Positions 1 through 8,077 of a DNA stretch of 64,000 nucleotides are shown one piece after another. The position numbers and the translations under genes were made by a program. Position 1 is the first letter of the stretch, and the number at the start of each line of letters is the position of its first letter. The stretch spans positions 329,997 through 393,996 of the forward strand of contig JAXMOK010000003.1 in assembly GCA_034669965.1 (NCBI GenBank), written 5' to 3'. The DNA comes from HXMU1420-13 sp034669965. GTDB taxonomy: Bacteria > Bacteroidota > Rhodothermia > Balneolales > Balneolaceae. The notes under the pieces were generated by a model. That model worked only from the letters and a program-made list of their open reading frames with translations. It was not told the DNA's origin and did not search any database.

Positions 1-55
1 TTTATTAGATCGACTGGATGCTGACGAAATCATCGACTTATTTGAAGAGGAGTAA
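1..55 (+). CDS. C-terminal fragment of an upstream gene
   Basis: An open frame enters from the left edge in frame 2 and stops at TAA 53-55, leaving the last 17 residues, LLDRLDADEIIDLFEEE. The stop lies one base before the next ATG, so the two genes probably share a transcript and are translationally coupled. The tail lines up with the last repeat of the next protein (LLDNMNYSEVIGAYLTDN): LLD, then an acidic/amide pair, then E-[IV]-I. The truncated gene may therefore end in the same repeat type. The function cannot be told from the fragment. Confidence 0.6.
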   Translation, partial: LLDRLDADEIIDLFEEE

Positions 56-56
56 C

Positions 57-1106
57 ATGCAACGCACTAAGTACAATCCCGAAAACGACGATTTTGATCT
101 GGACGATTATCTGGAAGCTAAAGCAGCTGGCGAAGAAACCATCGACTACGGTCTGCCAAACGAAGAGCAGCATAAACCAACCATGAAACGTAATCTGCTG
201 GCCATTGGATTTTTCGTGCTGGCAGCTGCGATCTGGAGTTTTGTTGGTGGTCCGTTCGGCTTTTTTGGATTTGGCAATAGCGAACCTGCTGAAATTTCAG
301 AAGTATTTGCTCCTCTTCCTCCAGCAGTTGATATGCCTCAAGCCGCGCCTGCTCCAACTGTAAATTATCCTGAAATTGAAAGTGGTTATCTCGATTATCT
401 GCAGCAGTTTCAAGAACAAAACCTCACTATGTTTTCGGGGAATGCCATTCAAGCATTTTATAATACCGGAGTACCAATTCAGTATATCAAAGACTTAGAA
501 GGTGCAGGTTTATTAAACGACTTCAGTTATTCCGCTATCATTGGCTTATACAATAGCAATGTGCCAGTCAGCTATATGGTTGAAATGCAAAATGCCGGTT
601 TTTTGGATGATTTCAGTTATTCGGCCATTATTGGTTTGTATAATAGTAATGTACCAACAAGCTATTTAAACCAAATGCAAGAAGGTGGATTTTTGGATGA
701 ATTCAGCTATTCAGCCATCATTGGCTTATATAATAGTAACGTTCCAACAAGCTACTTAGAGCAAATGCGTGAAGCTGATTTTTTGGACGATTTCAGCTAT
801 TCTGCCATCATTGGTTTATATAATAGTAACGTAAGCGTGGGTTATTTGAACGATATGAAACAAGGTGGTTTCTTAGATGATTTTAGCTATTCAGCCATCA
901 TTGGTATGTATTCATCCAATGTTTCCATTAGTTATTTAACCGATCTTCAGCAAAACGGATATTTAGATACCTTTTCATATTCGGGCATAATTGGCTTGTA
1001 CAGCAACAATGTACCGGTTGAGTTTCTGGCAGAATTGGATCAAAGAAATTTACTCGATAACATGAATTATTCTGAAGTGATTGGCGCCTATCTAACCGAT
1101 AATTAA
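57..1106 (+). CDS. Membrane-anchored protein with about seven 30-residue tandem repeats
   Basis: A 349-residue protein. The start is taken at ATG 57, not the upstream in-frame ATG at 18, because the strong purine-rich site GAAGAGGAG lies just upstream and the preceding gene stops at 55. Residues 1-45 are charged and probably cytoplasmic. Residues about 46-72 form one hydrophobic segment, followed by a Pro/Ala-rich linker to about 105. From residue 156 there are six consecutive 30-residue units (FSYSAIIGLYNSNVP..YL..M...GFLD.) and a truncated seventh; a divergent unit precedes them (about 125-155). The style resembles the helical repeats at the C-terminus of some BlaR1-like Bacteroidota proteins, a comparison made from memory. 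No enzymatic motif is visible. Topology suggests a periplasmic repeat domain that could bind a partner; the function is unknown. Confidence 0.85.
   Translation: MQRTKYNPENDDFDLDDYLEAKAAGEETIDYGLPNEEQHKPTMKRNLLAIGFFVLAAAIWSFVGGPFGFFGFGNSEPAEISEVFAPLPPAVDMPQAAPAPTVNYPEIESGYLDYLQQFQEQNLTMFSGNAIQAFYNTGVPIQYIKDLEGAGLLNDFSYSAIIGLYNSNVPVSYMVEMQNAGFLDDFSYSAIIGLYNSNVPTSYLNQMQEGGFLDEFSYSAIIGLYNSNVPTSYLEQMREADFLDDFSYSAIIGLYNSNVSVGYLNDMKQGGFLDDFSYSAIIGMYSSNVSISYLTDLQQNGYLDTFSYSGIIGLYSNNVPVEFLAELDQRNLLDNMNYSEVIGAYLTDN
522..1103 (+). repeat. In-frame 90-bp tandem repeats coding 30-residue units
   Basis: Six full 90-bp units run from 522 to 1061, and a truncated seventh starts at the Met-Asn-Tyr codons at 1062. 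Each begins with the codons for Phe-Ser-Tyr-Ser. Amino-acid identity between neighbours is much higher in the IIGLYNSNV block than in the second half. The DNA of adjacent units differs mainly at third positions, so this is an established protein repeat and not a very recent slippage product. Confidence 0.9.
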
Positions 1107-2887
1107 TTTACGCTATTCTCTAAATCTCGGAATTGTAACTCATAAAGGTGGCTGTATAAGCCGCCTTTTTCTATTAATTGGGGATGGGTACCTTCTTCGA
1201 TAATCGAACCTTTATCCATTACCAAAATCCGATCGGCGTGTTGTACGGTTGATAAACGATGAGCGATCACAAAGGTAGTTCTGCCTTTCATTAAACGATA
1301 TAATGCTTCTTGTACCTGAGCTTCCGATTCAGAATCGAGGGATGATGTAGCTTCATCGAGCAACAGGATTTCCGGGTTTTTTAAAATAGCCCTTGCGATA
1401 GCTAATCTTTGTCGCTGCCCGCCGGATAACTTAACCCCTTTTTCTCCGATCAAGGCATCGTAACCTTTCGGGGTGTCCATGATAAATTCATGAGCGTTAG
1501 CATCTTTTGCTGCTGATATGATTTCTTCGTCTGTGGCATCCAACCTGCCATATCGGATGTTTTCTTTGATGGAAGTTCCAAATAAATGCACTTCTTGTGG
1601 AACAATGGAGATGTGATTTCGCAATGATTTATGCGTCACCGTTTTGATGTCAACGCCATCTACACGTATCCGTCCTTTTTGGGGATCGTAGAATCGTGGA
1701 ATTAAATTCAGCAAAGTGGTTTTTCCTGCCCCACTTGGCCCAACTAAAGCCACAGTTTGCCCTGCCTCAACCTGTACGTTTATTGAGTCTAAAATCTTTC
1801 GATCTTGTTCGTAAGCAAAACTCAGATTTTCAATTTCTATGGATCCTTGAATACTGTTTAGGTTGGTGGCATTGGGTAAATCGGTGATTTCAGGTACTTC
1901 TTCCAGTAATTCAAAAATTCGTTCCGAGGCACCAGCCGCTGTATTCACTGCCGTATAAAGTCTGGAAGTTTGGCTGATTGATCTGGAAATATTTAAGGCG
2001 TAAATAATGAAGGCTACGAGATCACCGGCAGTAAGTCGATCGGCCAGTACTTCTTTTCCACCGTACCAAAATATGATAACCAACGTGCTTAAAAATAAGA
2101 TGCCCACACCGGCCCAGAATAATTGTGTGAGTACTACTTTCTCGCGAGCAGTTTTGAACAGTTTTTCGATGGCATCAGAGTATCGATTTACTTCGAACTC
2201 TTCTCTAACAAAAGCTTTTACCAATCTGACGGCACCTAAAGCATCTTCGGCAACCGCTGTTGAATCAGCCAACTCATCTTGAATATTCCGCGAGAGTTTG
2301 CGGATTTTCTGCCCAAAATAGCGTGTGGCAATGGTTACAAACGGAACTGTTACAAATATTACAGCACTCAACCGCCAGTTTAAAATCACCATCAAAGTCA
2401 CCGATCCAATCAGCGAAAATGAGATGGTTAGTAATTGAGGGAGTGAATCGGTGAGTGCGGTTCGGATGGAGCCGACATCATTGGTAAGTCTCGAGGTGAT
2501 TTCGCCCAATCTTCGTTCAGCAAAAAAACGAAAACCCAAACGATGCAGGTGCTCGTACACTTTTTTTCGAAGATCGGTGATCACCCGTTCTCCTACCCAT
2601 TCGAGATGATAATTTCCGGCAAACGAAAACCCGGCTTGAACCACGAATAATGCCATCAACCCGATGGCTAGTATGTTTAAAAGATCTCCATCACCTTGTT
2701 CAAAAACAGCATCTAATAATTCGCGCAAACCTAGTGGCACCGATAGCCATATTGCTGAGGCAACTATCACAAAAAAGGTAGCAGAGTAAAACCGAACGCG
2801 GTAAGGCTTGCTTAGCGAGAAAATGTTAACCAGCGTTTCCCAAAGGGTTGCGAGTCCTCTATTTTTTTCTTCTTGGGATGATTTCAT
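1103..2887 (-). CDS. ABC exporter, fused membrane and ATPase domains (MsbA/multidrug type)
   Basis: A 594-residue half-transporter with a six-helix ABC membrane domain (about residues 30-310) and a C-terminal ATPase. Walker A is GPSGAGKTT, the signature LSGGQRQ, Walker B ILLLDEAT, and the switch His lies in AHRLST. All catalytic elements are intact, so it should work as a homodimer or heterodimer exporting lipid, drug or peptide across the inner membrane. The length is normal for MsbA/BmrA-type half-exporters. It ends tail-to-tail with the repeat protein, overlapping 4 bases, and no partner half-transporter is adjacent. The substrate cannot be deduced. Confidence 0.95.
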   Translation of the reverse strand: MKSSQEEKNRGLATLWETLVNIFSLSKPYRVRFYSATFFVIVASAIWLSVPLGLRELLDAVFEQGDGDLLNILAIGLMALFVVQAGFSFAGNYHLEWVGERVITDLRKKVYEHLHRLGFRFFAERRLGEITSRLTNDVGSIRTALTDSLPQLLTISFSLIGSVTLMVILNWRLSAVIFVTVPFVTIATRYFGQKIRKLSRNIQDELADSTAVAEDALGAVRLVKAFVREEFEVNRYSDAIEKLFKTAREKVVLTQLFWAGVGILFLSTLVIIFWYGGKEVLADRLTAGDLVAFIIYALNISRSISQTSRLYTAVNTAAGASERIFELLEEVPEITDLPNATNLNSIQGSIEIENLSFAYEQDRKILDSINVQVEAGQTVALVGPSGAGKTTLLNLIPRFYDPQKGRIRVDGVDIKTVTHKSLRNHISIVPQEVHLFGTSIKENIRYGRLDATDEEIISAAKDANAHEFIMDTPKGYDALIGEKGVKLSGGQRQRLAIARAILKNPEILLLDEATSSLDSESEAQVQEALYRLMKGRTTFVIAHRLSTVQHADRILVMDKGSIIEEGTHPQLIEKGGLYSHLYELQFRDLENSVN

Positions 2888-2982
2888 GGACTCAATTTGG
2901 CAAATATAATGCCAAGTAATTTGGGTTTTTTAGTGCTCATTTTGGTATCTAGTATTCGACAATAAAAACAGATTCTAAGCCT

Positions 2983-3474
2983 ATGGACGGCGAAACACTT
3001 ACCTGGATTTTTCTAATCGGTGGCATCATACTTATGGCTCTTGAAGCTGCTTTACCTAGTGGTATGGCTTTAATTTTAGGGTTTAGTGGTTTGCTGGTTG
3101 GTGTGTTACGGTTTTTAGGATTGCTAACTGACCCAACCACTGCAACTTTGGCATGGTTCCTTACGTCAGTGGTGTTGACGGTTGGGGCTTTACCCTTCAT
3201 AAAAAAATATTTTGGCGGAGAAGCCACTTATAAATTTGCTGATGAAGATTTTGAAGCTATGGATCAAATTGTAGATGTAGTTGAAGACATCAACGATCTG
3301 ACTAACGAAGGAAGAATTCGATTTCAGGGCATTTCCTGGCAGGCACGCACTATAGACGGTGATGTTCCAGCTGGTTCTAGAGTTCGCATTAAATACCGCG
3401 ACAACACTACCTGGATTGTAGAACCTTTTGATAGTATTGAGCCACCATCCGAACAACAGAAGTTAAAAGAATAA
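2983..3474 (+). CDS. NfeD-family membrane protein (short form)
   Basis: A 163-residue protein with three to four hydrophobic segments in the first 75 residues and a C-terminal OB-like domain (about 100-150, including RIRFQGISWQAR and AGSRVRIKYRDN). This is the short NfeD form that lacks the ClpP-like protease domain. NfeD proteins are typically encoded with, and physically partner, SPFH/stomatin-family proteins; here two SPFH genes follow directly, starting 16 and 942 bases downstream. The gene set is likely one operon acting in inner-membrane microdomain organisation or membrane quality control. Confidence 0.88.
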   Translation: MDGETLTWIFLIGGIILMALEAALPSGMALILGFSGLLVGVLRFLGLLTDPTTATLAWFLTSVVLTVGALPFIKKYFGGEATYKFADEDFEAMDQIVDVVEDINDLTNEGRIRFQGISWQARTIDGDVPAGSRVRIKYRDNTTWIVEPFDSIEPPSEQQKLKE

Positions 3475-3490
3475 AAAAAGGGCATCATCT

Positions 3491-4414
3491 ATGTTTTGGA
3501 CATTTACACTCTTATCCATTTTGTTGATGTATTTCATTTTCACCAGACTCTTCCTCATTGTAGAGTTTCGTGAAGAGGTAATTCAAGAGCGATTAGGAAA
3601 GTTTAAAAAGAACTTAAAACCGGGTTTTCATTTCTTGGTACCATTTGTCGACCGCCCCGCATATCGACGTGAAATGCGTGAACAAGTACTGGATGTACCT
3701 AGCCAGACATGTATCACTAAAGACAACATTGAGGTAGCTGTTGACGGCCTTGTGTACATTAAAGTGATGGATGCTTACAAAGCTAGTTATGGAATTTCGA
3801 ATTATCAGGCGGCGGCCGTAAATCTGGCACAAACTACTATGCGTAGCGAAGTTGGTAAAATCACCCTCGACGACACTTTTAGCGAACGCGAAACAATGAA
3901 TGAGAATATCGTTCGTGAAATCGACAAAGCAGCTGAACCTTGGGGAATTAAAGTACTGCGTTACGAAATCAAGAATATCCGGCCATCCAACGAAATTGTG
4001 GATACCATGGAGAAACAAATGGAAGCCGAGCGCGAAAAACGAGCTGAAATCACCCATTCCGAAGGATTTCGACAGTCGCGTATTAATGAATCAGAAGGCC
4101 AACAAAGCAGTCAGGTTTTGATTTCTGAAGCCAATCGCCAAAAACGAATTAACGAAGCAGTGGGTAAAGCCAAAGAGATTGAGTTAGTGGCTGAAGCTAC
4201 GGCTAATGGCATCAAACGAATTGCTGAGGCAATGCAACACCCTGGGGGCGAATTAGCTGTTAAAACCAAATTGGTGGAACAATACATCGACGAGTTTGGA
4301 CGGATCATTGAGTCTTCGAATATCTCGGTACTGCCTACCGAAACAGCAAATTTAAAAACCTTTTTCGAAGGCGTTAGCAAAGTTAGCGATCACACCAAAT
4401 CAAAAGGAGAGTAA
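3491..4414 (+). CDS. SPFH/stomatin-like membrane protein, first paralogue
   Basis: A 307-residue protein with an N-terminal membrane anchor (about 1-25), an SPFH/PHB domain (about 28-190) containing the typical GPGFH-like turn (KPGFHFLVPFVD), and a long charged Glu/Ala-rich coiled coil (about 180-260). It belongs to the stomatin/paraslipin branch of SPFH proteins, which oligomerise into ring-like membrane assemblies. Second gene of the NfeD-SPFH-SPFH cluster. The next gene begins 2 bases after its stop, with an AAAGGAG ribosome-binding site inside its last codons, so coupling is tight. Confidence 0.93.
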   Translation: MFWTFTLLSILLMYFIFTRLFLIVEFREEVIQERLGKFKKNLKPGFHFLVPFVDRPAYRREMREQVLDVPSQTCITKDNIEVAVDGLVYIKVMDAYKASYGISNYQAAAVNLAQTTMRSEVGKITLDDTFSERETMNENIVREIDKAAEPWGIKVLRYEIKNIRPSNEIVDTMEKQMEAEREKRAEITHSEGFRQSRINESEGQQSSQVLISEANRQKRINEAVGKAKEIELVAEATANGIKRIAEAMQHPGGELAVKTKLVEQYIDEFGRIIESSNISVLPTETANLKTFFEGVSKVSDHTKSKGE

Positions 4415-4416
4415 CC

Positions 4417-5370
4417 ATGTCAATTTTCGAAATTATTGAAAATGTTAGTTTTGCGCTGGTTATGGCCTTTATGGTTTACCTGCTAGTAAAAGTGATAATG
4501 TCTTTCCGTTTAGTACCTAATCAATTTGCATACATAGTAGAACGTCTTGGAAATTTCCAAAAAACCTTGGGTCCGGGATTTCACGCATTAATTCCTTTTG
4601 TTGATAAAGTGGTTTACAAACAAGATTTGCGTGAGGAAACCATCGAAGTAGAACCTCAGGAATGCTTCACCAAAGATAATGTAAAGGTTGAAGTAGATGG
4701 TGTGATTTACATGAGTGTGATGGATCCTGTAAATGCCAGTTATGGAGTTACAGATTATAGAAATGCCGCCATTCAATTATCACAAACTACTACACGTTCA
4801 GTAATTGGCTTAATGGATTTGGATGAGACCTTCGAAGAGCGTGCTTTTATGAGTAAAGAGGTTGTAAAGGTATTGGCAGAAATGGAAATGCCTTGGGGTA
4901 TAAAAGTGCATCGCTACGAAATCAAAAATATTATCACGCCCAGAACGGTTCAAAAAGCGATGGAACGTCAAATGACCGCAGAACGTGATCGCCGTGCAGT
5001 GATCGCCCGATCTGAAGGTGTTAAGGGCTCGAAAATTAACGATGCGGAAGGGATTCGAGCTGAAATCATCAATATTTCGGAAGCAGAAATGCAGAGTCGA
5101 ATCAACGAAGCTGAAGGTGTTGCCAATGAAATTGAAGCATTAGCAGAAGCAACAGCAATATCCATCGAAAAAGTTGCCGAAGCTTTGAATTCACCAATGG
5201 GAACTGAAGCAATGCGTCTGCGACTTGCCGAAAAATACCTTGGAAAATTGAGAGGCTTAGCTCGTGAGAGTAACGACATCATTTTGCCTAAAGACATTTC
5301 GAATTACGACACGGTGATGGAAGGCTTATCACTCAAAGACTTAGAATTAAAGCCACCTACAAAAAAGTAG
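4417..5370 (+). CDS. SPFH/stomatin-like membrane protein, second paralogue
   Basis: A 317-residue paralogue of the preceding protein, with the same order: one N-terminal membrane segment (about 8-30), SPFH domain (NQFAYIVERLGNF, GPGFHALIPFVDK) and a Glu/Ala-rich coiled coil with repeated SEG/AEG motifs. The two proteins align along most of their length, so they probably arose by tandem duplication and may form a mixed oligomer, as described for prohibitin or HflK/HflC pairs. That pairing is inference; neither protein looks like HflC or HflK themselves. It ends next to a convergent M23 peptidase gene, one base apart. Confidence 0.93.
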   Translation: MSIFEIIENVSFALVMAFMVYLLVKVIMSFRLVPNQFAYIVERLGNFQKTLGPGFHALIPFVDKVVYKQDLREETIEVEPQECFTKDNVKVEVDGVIYMSVMDPVNASYGVTDYRNAAIQLSQTTTRSVIGLMDLDETFEERAFMSKEVVKVLAEMEMPWGIKVHRYEIKNIITPRTVQKAMERQMTAERDRRAVIARSEGVKGSKINDAEGIRAEIINISEAEMQSRINEAEGVANEIEALAEATAISIEKVAEALNSPMGTEAMRLRLAEKYLGKLRGLARESNDIILPKDISNYDTVMEGLSLKDLELKPPTKK

Positions 5371-5371
5371 C

Positions 5372-6172
5372 CTAATAAGCTCGGTATTTTCTCCCTTCTT
5401 GAGGAACTATCGGGCCATTTGGCGTCGCAAATTTTATGGGAATGGTTTCGTACTTCCCCCCTTGTAAAGTCTTTTTTACGCCAAAATGAAGATGAGGTCC
5501 TGTAACAAAACCTGTTGATCCCGAATACCCGATAAACTGCCCAAGTTTTATCGATTGACCAACACGAACGTGAGCTCCATTAAATTGTAGATGTGAATAA
5601 TCGGCCATGGTTCCGTCGCCATGTAAAATCGTGATCGTATTTGCTTCATCTACATACTTCTTGTCATTACCACCTTTTTGTGAATCTTCTTTTACTTCAA
5701 TCACCATTCCGTCGCGAGCGGCATAAATAGGAGTACCCTCGGGCATCATAAAATCGATGGAATATTGAATATTTCCTTGATGTGAAAACTCCCCACCAAA
5801 ACCTTGAGAAACCCTAAAAGAGCTGCCGTTTCTAAATGGAAATCGATATTGAAAAGTGTCGTTGTGGCGGGCATTTACATCTCCTTTATAAGTGATGTAA
5901 TTGGTTTCAAAATTCCAGGCTTTAGCCGGATCAACCGGAACCAACGTAAAAAGCTTTTCCTCGCGTTCGTATGTTAACACTTCGATATGCGGTAGCGGTT
6001 TATCGCTATTTAGGTTGGTTAGAGTTGCCGATAATTCAACCGTTACCGGATAGATATTCGGGTTATTCGCCCAAATCTCGATGACTCCATTACGTTCACG
6101 TTTAAAAACCTCAACCTCTTTGTGTTGGGTTGAAGCAAAGCTCAGAGTAAGTAAGAGAATCAGAAAAATCAT
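5372..6172 (-). CDS. M23-family metallopeptidase (LytM domain), exported
   Basis: A 266-residue protein with a short N-terminal signal sequence (about 1-16), a beta-rich N-terminal domain and a C-terminal Peptidase_M23 domain (about 125-250). Zinc-ligand motifs are present: His-(x)n-Asp in SHQGNIQYSIDF, and HLHFG near residue 230. These enzymes cleave peptidoglycan cross-bridges, or act as amidase activators when ligands are lost; here the ligands appear intact. Probably periplasmic. It is transcribed alone, convergent with the SPFH operon. Confidence 0.9.
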   Translation of the reverse strand: MIFLILLLTLSFASTQHKEVEVFKRERNGVIEIWANNPNIYPVTVELSATLTNLNSDKPLPHIEVLTYEREEKLFTLVPVDPAKAWNFETNYITYKGDVNARHNDTFQYRFPFRNGSSFRVSQGFGGEFSHQGNIQYSIDFMMPEGTPIYAARDGMVIEVKEDSQKGGNDKKYVDEANTITILHGDGTMADYSHLQFNGAHVRVGQSIKLGQFIGYSGSTGFVTGPHLHFGVKKTLQGGKYETIPIKFATPNGPIVPQEGRKYRAY

Positions 6173-6214
6173 ACGTTTGTAAAGTTGCTATAAAAGTACG
6201 CACAAGTTTTATAA

Positions 6215-6817
6215 TTGCCTGTATATTCGGGCATGAAATTTTTAATGTTCTACTTATTAATACTTCTTGCGCTTCGCAAAGAGAATAACAAGGATAATCC
6301 TGAACTATTGCTCGCTATTAAATCGGGCGATCATAAAGCATTTAAGCGTTTTTTTGATGAACATCACTCCTTCTTATATCATTTTTTGTTGAAGAAAGGA
6401 CTTTCTGAACAACAAGCTGAAGATCTGGTTCAACAAGCTTTTGTGATGATCTGGGAGAAGCGAAAAGAAATTGATGAGCAGAAATCGTTACGGGCGTATC
6501 TTTTCAGAATTGCTTACACGCGAATGTTGAATCTGTTTCGAGATCATTCGAAATTTGATGATAATGCTGAACCAGCTGCCACAGAATCGGAAATTCAAGC
6601 AGATGCTAATCTTGAAAATCAAGAACTCGCTCAGGCTTTGACTAATGCTATCAATCAAATGCCGGAAAAACGAAAGGAAGTATTTCGGTTATGCTTCATT
6701 CAGGAATTCACTTATAAAAGTGCCGCAGAAGTGTTGGGGGTTTCGGTAAAAACAATAGAGAACCATATGGGACTAGCACTGAAAGATTTACGTAATAAAC
6801 TAGATGCCTTTAGATGA
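6215..6817 (+). CDS. ECF-type RNA polymerase sigma factor
   Basis: A sigma-70 family protein of 200 residues from ATG 6215, or 194 from ATG 6233. Region 2 spans about 30-95 (AFKRFFDEHHSFLYHFLL, SLRAYLFRIAYTRMLNLFRDH). Region 4 spans about 140-195, with the helix-turn-helix YKSAAEVLGVSVKTIENH. The first ~22 residues are hydrophobic and unlike the family, so translation may begin further in at a non-ATG codon; I cannot decide this. The gene order sigma - lipoprotein - FecR - TonB transducer is the classic surface-signalling layout, so this factor is probably held by the FecR protein at 8078 and released on ligand binding. A heptamer tandem array begins directly after its stop codon. Confidence 0.9.
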   Translation: MPVYSGMKFLMFYLLILLALRKENNKDNPELLLAIKSGDHKAFKRFFDEHHSFLYHFLLKKGLSEQQAEDLVQQAFVMIWEKRKEIDEQKSLRAYLFRIAYTRMLNLFRDHSKFDDNAEPAATESEIQADANLENQELAQALTNAINQMPEKRKEVFRLCFIQEFTYKSAAEVLGVSVKTIENHMGLALKDLRNKLDAFR

Positions 6818-6908
6818 TTTCTGGTTTCTGGTTTCTGGTTTCTGGTTTCTGGTTTCTGGTTTCTGGTTTCTGGTTTCTGGTTTCTGGTTTCTGGTTTCTG
6901 GTTTCTGG
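6818..6908. repeat. Perfect heptamer tandem array, 13 copies of TTTCTGG
   Basis: Thirteen exact head-to-tail copies of TTTCTGG start at the base after the sigma-factor stop codon (TGA 6815-6817). Seven is not a multiple of three, so the array is open in several frames and yields spurious WFLVSGF and KPETRNQ peptides. Such perfection suggests recent slippage; copy number probably varies between isolates. Confidence 0.97.
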
Positions 6909-6940
6909 TAAAAATATCCAAAATATATCAACAGTGCCCT

Positions 6941-6982
6941 TTTTCACTTTTCACTTTTCACTTTTCACTTTTCACTTTTCAC
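6941..6982. repeat. Heptamer tandem array, six copies of TTTTCAC
   Basis: Six exact copies of a second, unrelated heptamer lie 32 bases after the TTTCTGG array, in the leader of the lipoprotein-FecR-TonB genes. The spacing and purity suggest a slippage-prone spacer between the sigma gene and its downstream operon. Confidence 0.95.
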
Positions 6983-7087
6983 TTAATAAAAATTTTTAAA
7001 CATCAATTGGGGGTAGCTTTAATCTCACGTGTATTGAGGATGAGATACAAAAAATAAATCCTTAATTAATTATCAGAGGTAACTCAA

Positions 7088-8023
7088 ATGAAAAAACTAA
7101 GCAACTTAAACAACCTATCTCTTCTGGCACTTGCCTTATTGGTAACTTTTGGTGCTTGTTCGTCGGTAAATAACGATGTTGAAGCAATTTCAGCTGAAGA
7201 CGTAGACCTAGCTGCACACATTGTAACTACTTCCATCGCCGACGATGAATCCGGTATGATGAGCAGTTTATACGACGCTTTTTCTGATGTATCATCAGAA
7301 GGAATCAATTATGGCAGTACTGATGCTCGATTCAAACCAGATCCCGATCGTGGAAATGATGGTCGCGGACGTGAGCGTAACTTTACTTATAGCTACGATC
7401 CCGAAACAGGTATCCACAGCCTTGATTACTCACGTAGTGTAGAAAATGGCGCCTTTAGTAAATCCATCGATGTGAACCAGGACATAATATTTACTGATTT
7501 AGACGGAACATTCATCGAGTTCCCACGCCAAGATCGAGCGAATATCGAAGCGATAGCTTATTCGGGAAGTAAAGTTGGAGCGCATACCGGAAAATTCCGT
7601 AGCGGCAGCTTTTCAAAAGCCGATGATTTCCGCCTTGCCGGTATTCACTCAACCAGCTCAATCTTAACGCTAAGCGGAACACATACCGGTGCCGGAAATG
7701 CTGAGGGCGTGACCAGAGATTCTGTTGAAGCTTCACGTTCGTACAATGTGGATTTAGAATTCACTAACATCGAAGTAAACAAAGACACTGTTAAAGCTCA
7801 CGGTTCGCTGGAATTTGCCGTAAGTGGTACCATCACATACAGTGTTATTATGAATAAAACCATCGATGGTGTTCCGGAAGAAACTGTAATGGAAGGAACT
7901 ATCGACTTATCGGAAGATGGAACTGCATTAATGCGATTCAACAAACTACCCAATACTATTCGATTTGCTCTAGGTGATGGCGAGCGTCGAGACAATTCCT
8001 CCGATCGTAGAGGCGGTAGCTAA
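7088..8023 (+). CDS. Putative lipoprotein of unknown function in the sigma/FecR locus
   Basis: A 311-residue protein with a lipoprotein signal (hydrophobic LLALALLVTFGAC, lipidation Cys about residue 25). After it comes a mature beta-rich region with many Gly/Ser/Asp residues and charged segments (PDPDRGNDGRGRERN near 100, a similar basic tail at the end). I do not recognise a family. It lies between the sigma gene and fecR, 54 bases before fecR, so it probably belongs to the same regulon and sits in the outer membrane or periplasm. A role in ligand capture or sensing is possible but only positional. Confidence 0.8.
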   Translation: MKKLSNLNNLSLLALALLVTFGACSSVNNDVEAISAEDVDLAAHIVTTSIADDESGMMSSLYDAFSDVSSEGINYGSTDARFKPDPDRGNDGRGRERNFTYSYDPETGIHSLDYSRSVENGAFSKSIDVNQDIIFTDLDGTFIEFPRQDRANIEAIAYSGSKVGAHTGKFRSGSFSKADDFRLAGIHSTSSILTLSGTHTGAGNAEGVTRDSVEASRSYNVDLEFTNIEVNKDTVKAHGSLEFAVSGTITYSVIMNKTIDGVPEETVMEGTIDLSEDGTALMRFNKLPNTIRFALGDGERRDNSSDRRGGS

Positions 8024-8077
8024 TTAAGCACTTAAGCAGGTCGTGATTATGCGACCTGCTACTATTTATATAATACC

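Noticed and set aside
3614..4057. Minus-strand frame opposite the first SPFH gene (and similar long frames opposite dnaG and hsdR)
   Set aside because: Antisense shadows of well-supported genes, without signal or family features.
6814..6999. Plus-strand frame made of SGFWFLV repeats and its minus-strand KPETRNQ mirror (6712-6921)
   Set aside because: They are translations of the TTTCTGG heptamer array, which is open in several frames; no start context or family.
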